A DNA stretch of 64,000 nucleotides, from NCBI GenBank assembly GCA_002493905.1, contig DLAJ01000017.1, positions 1 to 64,000 of the forward strand. Reading direction: 5' to 3'. Under the pieces are notes generated by a model, which was not told the DNA's origin, made no database searches, and saw only the letters and a list, made by a program, of their open reading frames with translations. Shown one piece after another: positions 8,868 to 17,534 of this stretch. This stretch comes from Lachnospiraceae bacterium UBA7050. GTDB taxonomy: Bacteria; Bacillota; Clostridia; Lachnospirales; Lachnospiraceae. The translations under genes and the position numbers were made by a program. How positions within the stretch are numbered: the stretch's first letter is position 1; each line of letters opens with the position of its first letter.

Positions 8868-9236
8868 AATAAAAGAAAAACGGGCGCAGAACAGGAAGCC
8901 ACTGCCTGCGCTTATCTGGAACAGAGAGGCGTTATGATCGTGGAGCGCAATTTCCGTACACGCTGCGGGGAAATTGACCTCATTGGCATTCATGATGGGT
9001 ATTTGATGTTTGCCGAGGTCAAGTACCGTTCCAGTGCAGACTGCGGTTTTCCGGAGGAAGCGGTGACAGGTGCAAAGCAGCGCACAATCTGCAGGGTGGC
9101 GGAATGGTATCTTTATACGCACGGACAGATTCTTTTACAGGCACCGCGCGGTGTGCGCTATGATGTGGTGGCAATTCTTGGAAATCAGATTCGGTGGATT
9201 CAAAATGCATTTGAACATCAGGGAGACTGCCATTGA
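8847..9236 (+). CDS. yraN: YraN/UPF0102 family endonuclease-like protein
   Basis: 129 aa protein of the UPF0102 family, which has a Holliday-junction-resolvase/restriction-like fold. The expected order is seen: 'RKTGAEQEATACAYLEQRG', then the conserved 'ERNFRTRCGEIDLIGIHDG' (residues about 32-50) and 'LMFAEVKYR' with the E-x-K pair of a PD-(D/E)XK core, then 'VTGAKQRTICRVAEWYL'. The biochemical role in bacteria is not settled. It follows the YlqH-like gene as in many Clostridia. Its translation start lies inside the third copy of a 34-bp repeat, with AGGAAG upstream of the ATG. Confidence 0.88.
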   Translation: MKKGNTLNKRKTGAEQEATACAYLEQRGVMIVERNFRTRCGEIDLIGIHDGYLMFAEVKYRSSADCGFPEEAVTGAKQRTICRVAEWYLYTHGQILLQAPRGVRYDVVAILGNQIRWIQNAFEHQGDCH

Positions 9237-9321
9237 CGTTACGGCATCTTTGAATACGGATTCATAGATAGAAAAGGGCACAAAGTACACAACTTAAGTC
9301 AGACAGCAAAGGAGAAAGACC

Positions 9322-10218
9322 ATGGAGTTGATCAGAAAAAAGAGCAGTGCAGGCACACATGCAGGGGTGCATGTCAATCATGTGGATTTAGGAGGTACGG
9401 ATTTTCCGTACCTCACATTTCCTAATCTGGAGAAACTTGATTTTATGAAGCATGTGTTCACAACAAGGCTTGGCGGCGTCAGCAGCGGAGCATTGGAAAG
9501 TCTGAACCTCTCCTATGCAAGAGGAGATGACCCGGCCAATGTGGACGAAAACTTTTCACGTGTCGCAAAAGTCATGGGTGCATCTGTCCGGGACATGGTG
9601 TTTACAGATCAGACGCATACGGCCAATATCCGTGTGGTTACAGAGAAGGACAGAGGGAAAGGTGCTATTCAAAACAGGGATTATGGGCAGATTGATGGGT
9701 TGATTACGAATATACAGGGAATTGTACTCTGCGCTTTTTTTGCTGATTGTGTACCGGTTCTATTGGCAGATCCGGTACATCGCGCGATCGGGCTTGTGCA
9801 TTCGGGATGGCGTGGGACGGCGGCTTCTATTTCTCAGGTTGCGCTTACTACCATGCATGATGTCTATGGGACAAGACCGGGAGACTGCCTTGCTGCGGTC
9901 GGACCGTCCATTTGTGGAGACTGTTATGAGGTAAGCAGGGACGTCGCAGATGTGTTTTTGGAGGTGTTCGGAATGCCGGCTGCCGCATCAAAGGAGGAGG
10001 CAGCAGAGAAGCAGCTGCTTCTTTACCGTAAGCCGGGCGGAAAGTATCAGCTTGATTTATGGCGTGCGAACGAATTGCTGCTGTTGGATGCCGGCGTACC
10101 GAAGGAACATATTTTTGTGACGGATGTCTGTACCTGCTGTAATCCGAAAGTATTGTTTTCTCACCGGGCGAGTAAGGGGCAAAGAGGGAATCTCGGCGCA
10201 TTTATGATGATAAAATAG
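9322..10218 (+). CDS. pgeF: Purine nucleoside phosphorylase/multi-copper-like YfiH family protein
   Basis: 298 aa member of the DUF152/LACC1 (YfiH, PgeF) family. Zinc-binding and catalytic positions are visible: the His in 'DQTHTANIRVV', the Cys in 'FADCVPVLLADP', and the His in 'HSGWRGTAASI'. The family was first called polyphenol oxidase (laccase domain). Later work shows purine nucleoside phosphorylase/adenosine deaminase activity for relatives and a peptidoglycan-editing role in E. coli. It is longer at the N-terminus than the typical 250 aa. GGAG and ATG at 9322 give the start. The order yraN-pgeF-response regulator is common in Lachnospiraceae. Confidence 0.88.
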   Translation: MELIRKKSSAGTHAGVHVNHVDLGGTDFPYLTFPNLEKLDFMKHVFTTRLGGVSSGALESLNLSYARGDDPANVDENFSRVAKVMGASVRDMVFTDQTHTANIRVVTEKDRGKGAIQNRDYGQIDGLITNIQGIVLCAFFADCVPVLLADPVHRAIGLVHSGWRGTAASISQVALTTMHDVYGTRPGDCLAAVGPSICGDCYEVSRDVADVFLEVFGMPAAASKEEAAEKQLLLYRKPGGKYQLDLWRANELLLLDAGVPKEHIFVTDVCTCCNPKVLFSHRASKGQRGNLGAFMMIK

Positions 10219-10302
10219 TATTCTTTCTTCATAAATTCTTTCGTTTTTTCCTCCTTTTTTCTTAAAAATACTATTGTTTAATGAGTAAAAAGGGAGAACA
10301 GG

Positions 10303-11004
10303 ATGAGCCGTGTATTAATCTGTGACGATGAAAAAGCAATTGTAGATGCGATTGAAATCTATCTGACGCAGGAGGGATATGAGACACTTCGTGCGGAAAA
10401 TGGGATGGAAGCGTTGAAGCTGCTGCGCGGGAACGAGGATATTCAACTGGTTATTCTCGATGTGATGATGCCGGTTATGGACGGTATTGCAGCGCTGAAG
10501 CATATTCGTGAATTTTCGGCGGTCCCGGTGCTGATGCTTTCTGCAAAATCAGAAGATGTGGATAAGATTGCAGGATTAACGCATGGCGCTGACGATTATG
10601 TGACAAAACCGTTTAGTCCGATGGAGCTTCTTGCCAGAGTGCGTTCCCAAATCAGGCGATATACGCTGCTGGGAGGGGAACGGGGCGTTCAGAACGCGGA
10701 TAAGAGGCTTAAAAACGGCGGACTGGAGCTTGACGATGAGAAAAAGCAGGTGTTTGTAGATGGTGAGGAAGTGCGTCTGACACCGATGGAATTTCTGATC
10801 TTAAAGCTGCTGATGGAGAATCCGGGCGTCGTATTTTCTGCGTCGAGAATCTATGAGACTGTCTGGAAGGAGGACGCGTTTTCTTCTGACAATACGGTAG
10901 CTGTTCACATCCGACACCTGCGCGAAAAAATTGAGATCAATCCGAGGGAGCCGCGCTACATCAAAGTTGTATGGGGCGTCGGCTATAAATTGGAGAAGCT
11001 TTGA
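10303..11004 (+). CDS. OmpR-family response regulator
   Basis: 233 aa. The receiver domain (1-120) has the acidic pair at Asp8-Asp9, the phosphoacceptor Asp53 in 'LVILDVMMPVMDG' and the conserved Lys in 'DDYVTKPF'. The C-terminal winged helix (about 135-232) ends with 'RYIKVVWGVGYKLEKL', characteristic of OmpR/PhoB-type DNA-binding domains. It resembles VanR-type regulators. The gene starts after AAGGGAG and is followed 62 bp later by its histidine kinase. The downstream ABC transporter is the likely regulated target. Confidence 0.93.
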   Translation: MSRVLICDDEKAIVDAIEIYLTQEGYETLRAENGMEALKLLRGNEDIQLVILDVMMPVMDGIAALKHIREFSAVPVLMLSAKSEDVDKIAGLTHGADDYVTKPFSPMELLARVRSQIRRYTLLGGERGVQNADKRLKNGGLELDDEKKQVFVDGEEVRLTPMEFLILKLLMENPGVVFSASRIYETVWKEDAFSSDNTVAVHIRHLREKIEINPREPRYIKVVWGVGYKLEKL

Positions 11005-11066
11005 ACGCGCATGCTGTCAGCCCTTGAAACCTATGAAATCCAAAGCGGAGAAAAGGGAGGAGAAGC

Positions 11067-13682
11067 ATGAAAGAGCAGGGAACAGAAGAAAGCATCAGGG
11101 AGAGTATGTCCGAGGGGAAGGAAATAGAGAAAAGCGGCAGAGAAATGATACCGGCAGAGCAAAAAATAGAAAAAAACAACAAAAAAGCTAAGAAAGAAAG
11201 AGCTGGCGGTAAACGAAAAAATCGATTTTGGAACAGCCGGAAATTTCAAAATATCGCTTGTATTGTCGGCGCGCTGCTGGTCGTGCTCAGTGCAATGGGA
11301 GAGCTGCTGTTGTTCGGCGTGATGGATATGGACGGCGATTTTCATTCGTATGGCATTGTAGACGTTCTTTCCGATGTTATGCTGACGTCCGGTTATACGG
11401 ATTCGCAGCTTTATGAGGATGCATTTTTAGAGGAAGCCGGAACATTGGCAGTGCAGGCGCATGCAAGAGAACTGTTCGAGACGGACGGCAAATATGATGA
11501 AGACAGGATGATTGATCTTGCCTATGTTTCTATGCTGCATGAAGGGGCGCCGGCAACGGGCGTCACTTACCGGATCGGGGATCTGATCAAATGGAAGCGC
11601 AGTGAGCTTCAGACGAAGTGGCTGATCCCGCAGCAGTTTGATGCCGTTTATGAGATGAAGCAAAAAGACCCGTACGCAATTGCTTCGAGTGAGGAGCTTA
11701 ACACAATTTTGACAAATGTACCTAATGTTATGGTGCAGAAAGAATGCGTATATTATGAGCTCGCGCTCCCGACGGATGGAAAAAGCTTATATACCCATGC
11801 AGGCGATCTGAGCGTTTTATCAGAGTATACTTCCTATCTGAGAGAGCTGCTGATGTATGTTGCAGGAATGTACAGCTATTATGCAGATCAGTCCGGCACG
11901 CAGGGCAATCTCGGCATCGCCGTGGTGAATCCCTCCGTAGGTCTGGTATATAGCAGCATGGACGGAGACGGGGTCCAGCTTGGCGGTAATGCAGATGATG
12001 TCAACCGTGCACTTTATGACTATGTGACACAGAAAGAATATCATGTGGTGTATCACTTCGGCACAGGCACAATTTCGGCAGGGAAAACAGATATTCCTCT
12101 TTTTGAAGAGGCTGTCAGCAGATGCATCGGACTGCATGAGGGAGACCGGCTTTATCTTACGCTGGATGCGGATTTTTCGAAAGAGGACCTGCTTTGGCGC
12201 ATGGAGAACTGGTATGGACTGGTCAAGAACCTGACCGCCGGGATGCTGGCGGCGTTTGTGGCGGGTATCTGCCTGTTTTTGACCGCATTTATCAGAAGAA
12301 CGATGCTTGAGGGCAGAGAAGAGGAAAAGCCGCGGCTGATCGACAGGTGGTTCACACTCCTTCTTCCTGCGGTACTGATACCGTTGATGTTCATTGTTTA
12401 CAGTGCGTGGTGTCTGCTGAAAACTTTGGCAGAAGGGTACTGGTATTATTATGAGCTCGGGTATGAACCCGGCATTTATTTAAGCGCTGCCGGAATGTTT
12501 GTTTTGGCTGCGGTCACAGTGGGAGTGGCGGCATCGCTTGGATTGTATTTCTATCTGGAGATCGTAAACCGGATCAAAAAGAGGATGCTTTATCAAAAAA
12601 GTCTGCTTCGCTTTATCCTCCGCTATTTGAAAAAGGTCTGTGTCTGGATTTTAGAAAAAATAAAAATATTGATGAGGATTGTGGATGGCAAGATCAAATG
12701 GGCAGTCGGTTATCTGGCGTTTTTATTTGTGAACCTGATCGGGGTGTTGATCGGATACGACGGTTACGCTGTCCTGATTGTTCTGCTTGCAATTGCCGAT
12801 CTATTGATCGGAGCGGCGGTATTGGCATATTTTAAGGAGCAGGATGCTTTGAGAAAGCATATGGAGAAAACGGTTCAGGGAAACAGCGGAGAGCCGCTTC
12901 TCGCAGAGCGTTTTCACGGAATGAACAGACGTACGGCAGAGCTTGTCAACGACATGGATATTGGCATATCCAAAGCGGTTGAAAAGTCCGTAAAGGATGA
13001 GCGTATGCGGACGGAACTGATCGCGAATGTATCCCATGACATCAGAACACCGCTCACTTCGATCATCAATTATGTGGATTTGCTGAAAAAAGAACCGATC
13101 GAGTCGGAAAACGCACAGAAATATCTGCAGGTTCTGGACGAAAAATCGGCGCGCTTAAAACAGCTGACAGAGGATTTGGTGGAGGCAAGCAGAATCACGA
13201 GCGGAAACGTTTCGGCGGAACTGGTATGTCTGAGTGCGGAGGAACTGGTTCAGCAGGCTGCAGCAGAGTATGAGGAAAAGTTCAGGCAGAAGGACCTGAC
13301 GCTTGTACTCAGCCTGCCGGAGGAAGCGTCGGAGGATTCTTTTATCGGGGACAGCCGTTATGTGTGGCGCGTACTTTCTAATCTGTTCAGTAATGTCTGC
13401 AAATATGCGATGCCGCACACAAGGGTGTACTTAAGCATGTATCGTACGCCTGCGCCGGTTTTTCGTATGGAGTTAAAAAATATTTCCGAGTATCCGCTGA
13501 ACATTCCGCCCGAGGAGCTGACCGAGCGGTTTGTACGGGGGGACTTATCCCGCGGCACCGAAGGGAACGGGCTGGGTCTTTCCATTGCGCAAAGTCTGAT
13601 GAATGTGATGCATGGTACGCTGGAGATCGTCATTGACGGAGACTTATTTAAGGTAATGTTGGATTTCCCAGTCCAGATATGA
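11067..13682 (+). CDS. Membrane sensor histidine kinase
   Basis: 871 aa, large for its class. It starts with about 55 highly charged cytoplasmic residues, then a membrane helix (about 58-80), a large extracytoplasmic sensor region (about 85-385), four to six further helices (about 393-580), and a cytoplasmic kinase. The H-box 'NVSHDIRTPLTSIINYVDLL' has the phosphorylated His near 657. The N-box 'RVLSNLFSNVCKYA' and the G-box 'GNGLGLSIAQSL' are intact, so it should be active. The C-terminal ATP-binding lobe is compact. It is cotranscribed with the OmpR regulator. The multi-helix segment between sensor and kinase is unusual and may itself sense a membrane signal or contact the transporter. Confidence 0.92.
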   Translation: MKEQGTEESIRESMSEGKEIEKSGREMIPAEQKIEKNNKKAKKERAGGKRKNRFWNSRKFQNIACIVGALLVVLSAMGELLLFGVMDMDGDFHSYGIVDVLSDVMLTSGYTDSQLYEDAFLEEAGTLAVQAHARELFETDGKYDEDRMIDLAYVSMLHEGAPATGVTYRIGDLIKWKRSELQTKWLIPQQFDAVYEMKQKDPYAIASSEELNTILTNVPNVMVQKECVYYELALPTDGKSLYTHAGDLSVLSEYTSYLRELLMYVAGMYSYYADQSGTQGNLGIAVVNPSVGLVYSSMDGDGVQLGGNADDVNRALYDYVTQKEYHVVYHFGTGTISAGKTDIPLFEEAVSRCIGLHEGDRLYLTLDADFSKEDLLWRMENWYGLVKNLTAGMLAAFVAGICLFLTAFIRRTMLEGREEEKPRLIDRWFTLLLPAVLIPLMFIVYSAWCLLKTLAEGYWYYYELGYEPGIYLSAAGMFVLAAVTVGVAASLGLYFYLEIVNRIKKRMLYQKSLLRFILRYLKKVCVWILEKIKILMRIVDGKIKWAVGYLAFLFVNLIGVLIGYDGYAVLIVLLAIADLLIGAAVLAYFKEQDALRKHMEKTVQGNSGEPLLAERFHGMNRRTAELVNDMDIGISKAVEKSVKDERMRTELIANVSHDIRTPLTSIINYVDLLKKEPIESENAQKYLQVLDEKSARLKQLTEDLVEASRITSGNVSAELVCLSAEELVQQAAAEYEEKFRQKDLTLVLSLPEEASEDSFIGDSRYVWRVLSNLFSNVCKYAMPHTRVYLSMYRTPAPVFRMELKNISEYPLNIPPEELTERFVRGDLSRGTEGNGLGLSIAQSLMNVMHGTLEIVIDGDLFKVMLDFPVQI

Positions 13683-13755
13683 GAGGAAGCGAAGGAAGTC
13701 AGACGGCGCATGTAAAGATCAGACGGCGGTGCAGCAATAGGCGGGGGAAGACGGG

Positions 13756-15051
13756 ATGCAGAAAAGGCTTTTGATCATAACAGCCTGTATGATGATGATT
13801 CTTGCGATTGCAGGAATCGTCATCACATATCAAAATGAAGTCGAAAAGCAGCAAATTGAACAAATCTTAAGGGAGGGAGCAGGCGGACAGGATGGGACGC
13901 ATGATCCGCAGGAAGTGAGCGGGCAAAACCAAGGGGAGCTCATGGAAAATGGAGAAAGGGTGTTTGTTTCTCTTGAGACGGCGAGAGCCGAGGCGGTGTC
14001 TCTGATCGAAGATGGATTAAGAGGAGCTTACCGTAATTTACAGTTTCTGGAACAATGTCCGCTGATCACAGAGGAAGACCGGGTCTATCAGATCAGGGTA
14101 TCCGGACCGTCAACAGCGTTTCCTATCACGGAAGAAAAGCTACAGAACGTATGCGATACCATGCAGGCATTTTTCGAGGAACCGCTCGATGAGCAAAAGA
14201 TCACCGCAATTCCGATGAGCAGTGTGATTGACAGCCTTTCGATTCCTGAACTGCGTGAGGAGCTCCGAAATCAAAAGGAAGAATATACGGGCATTGATTA
14301 TGTGTTCCTGTATTTAGAAAATCAGGAGAACGAAAGCGATGGGAATCGGGCGCAGATCATCGGCACAGAGATCTATTCGATCATGATGGATACGGGAACA
14401 CCGTCGGAAGATCATATCCTGCCGGACAAGGTCTATTATCCGGGCGCTGCAGACGGAAGCCTTCAGGATATTTACCGGACGGCGGACGGGGAAATGTCCG
14501 TGGAGCAGGCAATCCAACAGGCGGAGACCTATTTCAATCAGGAATTTCCGGTTGCGTTGACGGGCAGCATGAAGTACCGGGTCTCACGGGTGTTTCTGAT
14601 GCTGATGCCGGACGGGACGTATGGTTTTGAAGTGCAATTAAGGAGGTCCTATCGGGGCGTTCCCTTTCAGGGTGACATCAGGTGTCGGGAGGGAAACGGA
14701 GAAGCGGTGTATGACCTGACAGACACGCTGCTAAATGGGGAACATCGCATTTTGAACTTTTGGGGACTGCCCTGCAATCATCAGGTAGAGGAGACCAGAG
14801 AGCTGTCTGAGGTGATATCGCCGAAGAAAGCGGTGGAATATATTTCACAAAAGATTGGCGATCATACGGTTTATACGGTTATGGAAATCGAATTGTCGTA
14901 TGTCGGGCAAGAAGTTTCGGTGGGCGGTCAATGGATCGAGGAGATGACACCGGCATGGTTATTTATTATGATCAATCAGACAAACGGCATGGTATACCAT
15001 TTTTATGTCGATGCGTTGACCGGCCAAGTCACAAACATTCAGCTCGACTGA
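13756..15051 (+). CDS. Exported protein of unknown function in a two-component/ABC operon
   Basis: 431 aa with an N-terminal signal anchor (about residues 4-24, 'LLIITACMMMILAIAGIVIT'). The rest should be extracytoplasmic. The C-terminal part ends in 'MVYHFYVDALTGQV', reminiscent of PepSY-type repeats, and a related pattern occurs about 140 residues earlier at 'MSVEQAIQQAETYFNQEF', so two PepSY-like units are possible but not proven. Position between the histidine kinase and the ABC permeases suggests an accessory sensor or a regulator of the kinase, comparable in place (not in sequence) to YycH-type proteins. I do not recognise the family with certainty. Confidence 0.6.
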   Translation: MQKRLLIITACMMMILAIAGIVITYQNEVEKQQIEQILREGAGGQDGTHDPQEVSGQNQGELMENGERVFVSLETARAEAVSLIEDGLRGAYRNLQFLEQCPLITEEDRVYQIRVSGPSTAFPITEEKLQNVCDTMQAFFEEPLDEQKITAIPMSSVIDSLSIPELREELRNQKEEYTGIDYVFLYLENQENESDGNRAQIIGTEIYSIMMDTGTPSEDHILPDKVYYPGAADGSLQDIYRTADGEMSVEQAIQQAETYFNQEFPVALTGSMKYRVSRVFLMLMPDGTYGFEVQLRRSYRGVPFQGDIRCREGNGEAVYDLTDTLLNGEHRILNFWGLPCNHQVEETRELSEVISPKKAVEYISQKIGDHTVYTVMEIELSYVGQEVSVGGQWIEEMTPAWLFIMINQTNGMVYHFYVDALTGQVTNIQLD

Positions 15052-15070
15052 GGGGAGATGTGGACAATCG

Positions 15071-15901
15071 ATGAAAAAGGGATGGAATGTATTTCGGGTT
15101 CAGGCAGAAAAAATAATGGGAAATTTTTCTTTTGTCCTGTTGGTCCTGACCGTGACAGCCATGTGCTTTCTCATACCGGTCATGCTGGATGACGGCAGGA
15201 CAATGATCCATTGCCTGTCCGCATTGTTCAGTATGACCAAAGAGGAATTCAGGATGCAGGAATCTCTGAGGGTCGCATCTGTCATTTCCCGGATTACCGT
15301 CGGGTATTTTGTCATGTTTACGCCAATGCTCGTAAGCTTAAGCCTTCTGCCTGTCTTATGCGGGGAGAGGGAGAGCGGCGTGTACCGGTTGATGCTTGCC
15401 AGAAGCGGGAAAAAGGCAGGCGTTGCCGGAACATTTCTGGCATGCGCGTTTTGCGGCGGCTTTCTGATGGCGGCGGGATATCTGCTGTTTGCAGTCATTT
15501 GGGGAATCCATTCGGCTGCGCTGTCAGGAGTTCCTGAAGTGCGGTCTGTCATGAAAACAAGTGTATTTGTACTGAAAAAGACTGCCGGTGTTTTTACATT
15601 TGGCATGATGAGCGCAATGTGGACGTATCTTGTTTCCGTGTTCGTAAAAAACAGATATCTGCTGGTTGGCATTCCCTATATTGCGCTTTGGTTTCTGCAG
15701 AGGATTGCCGCCAATATCCAATGGGAGAGTATGGAGAAATGGTTTGGCCTGCGCTTATACAGCAGGATGTTTGGAGCGACCTATGTGTTTGTTGATTTGA
15801 AATATACGATCCAGACGTTGGAAATCTACAGCGTAATCGGTTTTTTCATAGTGCTGCTGCATGGTGCAGTCATGAAACGGAGGACTGACTGTGGAATGTA
15901 A
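15071..15901 (+). CDS. ABC transporter permease, first subunit
   Basis: 276 aa with about six hydrophobic segments. It starts with a short positively charged segment ('MKKGWNVFRVQAEKIMG') and contains the loop 'LPVLCGERESGVYRLMLARSG', a pattern found in ABC-2 permeases before the third helix. It has the same plan as the next gene, which overlaps it by 11 bases. The two probably form a heterodimer with the ATPase encoded after them. The transported substrate is unknown. Because the genes follow a two-component system, export of an antimicrobial or of a cell-envelope component is plausible. Confidence 0.75.
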   Translation: MKKGWNVFRVQAEKIMGNFSFVLLVLTVTAMCFLIPVMLDDGRTMIHCLSALFSMTKEEFRMQESLRVASVISRITVGYFVMFTPMLVSLSLLPVLCGERESGVYRLMLARSGKKAGVAGTFLACAFCGGFLMAAGYLLFAVIWGIHSAALSGVPEVRSVMKTSVFVLKKTAGVFTFGMMSAMWTYLVSVFVKNRYLLVGIPYIALWFLQRIAANIQWESMEKWFGLRLYSRMFGATYVFVDLKYTIQTLEIYSVIGFFIVLLHGAVMKRRTDCGM

Positions 15902-16775
15902 AAAAGAAAAGACGCAGGGACGTCATGGCGTCATTTGGCATGTTGTGCGGAATGAATATGCTCGGTGGATCTGTAATCCGAGGATGATCCTGTTTTTGGG
16001 AATGATGATCTTTATTGAAACCTATGTGGCGGAGGGGATGATCGCCCGCAGCGAAAAAATGGGGAAACCGTTCGGAATGTTCGAGATATTCATTGCGACA
16101 GCGAACAGTACGGAGCTATGCATGGTGATTCCAGCCGTCTATTTGCTGTTGATCGGGGATTTCCCAAGAAGGGACGGAAATACGCTGCTTTATGTGCATC
16201 GCGCGGGCAGATATCATTGGCTGCTGGGACAGATACTGACTACAGCGTTCAGCATTCTGACCTATTTGGGGGCGCTTCTTGCGGGCTGCGTTCTGATGGG
16301 AGCGGGCAGATGCGTTTCGGTAAATCAATGGAGCGACGTAGTGACGAAATACCAGACACTCTTTCCGGAAGATATAGGCTCATCCATGTCCGGGATGATC
16401 ACGGAGCGTCTGTATAATCACTTTAGTCCGTATCAGGCGTTTGGATATTCCGTGAGCCTGTTGTTTGGGCTGTTGTTTTTTCTCGCAATGCTTAAATTGC
16501 TGTTTTTCCTGCTTGGTAAGCCGACTGCAGGAGTTGCGGCGGGTGGCTGCCTGCTTGGGTTTGGCTGGCTGTTCGGCATTCTGGAATGGAAATGGAAATG
16601 GATATTTCCGTTGTCCCATGCAATTGAGTGGCAGCATTGTGATGAAGTTTTCCGGTTTATGACAGTTTCTCTAGCACAGTCTTATGTATATTTTATGGGA
16701 CTCAGTCTGGGGACTGTCTTTGTCAGTATCATTTTGGCTGGGCGGTATAATTTCGGAATGATAGAGAGACGTTGA
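15891..16775 (+). CDS. ABC transporter permease, second subunit
   Basis: 294 aa, six to seven hydrophobic segments, similar in layout to the preceding permease. It starts at a GTG codon: GGAGGA at 15879-15884 is placed 7 bases before it, and the gene overlaps the previous one by 11 bases, indicating translational coupling. The 'DFPRRDGNTLLYVHRAGRYHW' loop corresponds to the ERESGVYR loop of its partner. Cotranscribed with the ATPase that follows 35 bp later. Confidence 0.72.
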   Translation: MECKKEKTQGRHGVIWHVVRNEYARWICNPRMILFLGMMIFIETYVAEGMIARSEKMGKPFGMFEIFIATANSTELCMVIPAVYLLLIGDFPRRDGNTLLYVHRAGRYHWLLGQILTTAFSILTYLGALLAGCVLMGAGRCVSVNQWSDVVTKYQTLFPEDIGSSMSGMITERLYNHFSPYQAFGYSVSLLFGLLFFLAMLKLLFFLLGKPTAGVAAGGCLLGFGWLFGILEWKWKWIFPLSHAIEWQHCDEVFRFMTVSLAQSYVYFMGLSLGTVFVSIILAGRYNFGMIERR

Positions 16776-16810
16776 AGAAGCCATTGTTTTGCGGCAGCGG
16801 GGGATTCTGA

Positions 16811-17470
16811 ATGGAGAAACAGAAAATGATTGAGATATGCATCAGAAATGTAAGCTTGATTTTGGATAAGGCCGTTATATTGGACGATGTGTGTATGGAG
16901 ATGGAGAAGGGAAAGATATACGGGCTTATCGGGAGGAACGGTTCCGGAAAAACCATGTTGATGAAATGTATCTGTGGTTTTGTGAAGCTATCCAGCGGTG
17001 AGATTCTGGTGCAGGGACAAAAGGTTGGAAAAGAAGTTGATTTCCCTGAAAACATGGGAATCCTGATTGAAAATCCGGGCTTCATTCCTTATGAAAGCGG
17101 CATTAAAAACTTAAAAATGCTTGCGGATCTGAACCGGAAGATCGACAGGCAGAAGATAGAGGATACCATGAGGTTTACCGGCCTTGATCCAAAGCTGAAG
17201 CGGCACGTACAGAAATATTCTTTGGGAATGAAACAACGGCTTGGTATTGCACAGGCAATCATGGAGGATCCGGAGATTTTGATCCTGGATGAACCGATGA
17301 ATGGTCTGGATAAGGAGGGAGTTAAGGATATGAGAGAACTGTTTCTTGTGTTAAAGGAAAGAGGAAAAACGATCCTCGTTGCGAGTCACAGCGCAGAGGA
17401 TATCCATCAGCTGTGCGATCAGGTGTGGGAAATGGAGCATGGAAAAAGCAGGATATGCTCCGCCTATTAA
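16811..17470 (+). CDS. ABC transporter ATP-binding protein
   Basis: 219 aa nucleotide-binding subunit. Walker A GRNGSGKT lies at about residues 41-48. The signature motif is degenerate: 'YSLGMKQRLGIAQAI' (SLGMKQR in place of LSGGQ), as is common in bacitracin/lantibiotic-type exporters. Walker B 'ILILDEPMNGLD' and a switch 'VASHSAEDIHQL' follow. It is short, lacking any C-terminal extension. It works with the two permeases just upstream. The SLGMKQR variant places it near the BcrA/lantibiotic-immunity clade, which supports a role in resistance to envelope-active compounds; that is an inference. Confidence 0.88.
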   Translation: MEKQKMIEICIRNVSLILDKAVILDDVCMEMEKGKIYGLIGRNGSGKTMLMKCICGFVKLSSGEILVQGQKVGKEVDFPENMGILIENPGFIPYESGIKNLKMLADLNRKIDRQKIEDTMRFTGLDPKLKRHVQKYSLGMKQRLGIAQAIMEDPEILILDEPMNGLDKEGVKDMRELFLVLKERGKTILVASHSAEDIHQLCDQVWEMEHGKSRICSAY

Positions 17471-17477
17471 AGACATA

Positions 17478-17507
17478 TTGTACTTCCCCACTCCGTTATG
17501 ATAAAAT
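17478..17507 (+). promoter_or_regulatory. Possible promoter of the GGDEF gene
   Basis: TTGTAC (17478-17483), an 18-base spacer and TAAAAT (17502-17507), located between the ABC ATPase gene and the GGDEF gene. Both boxes deviate from consensus, so this is tentative. Confidence 0.35.
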
Positions 17508-17534
17508 AAACGGGAAAAAGGGGGATGACTGCAA

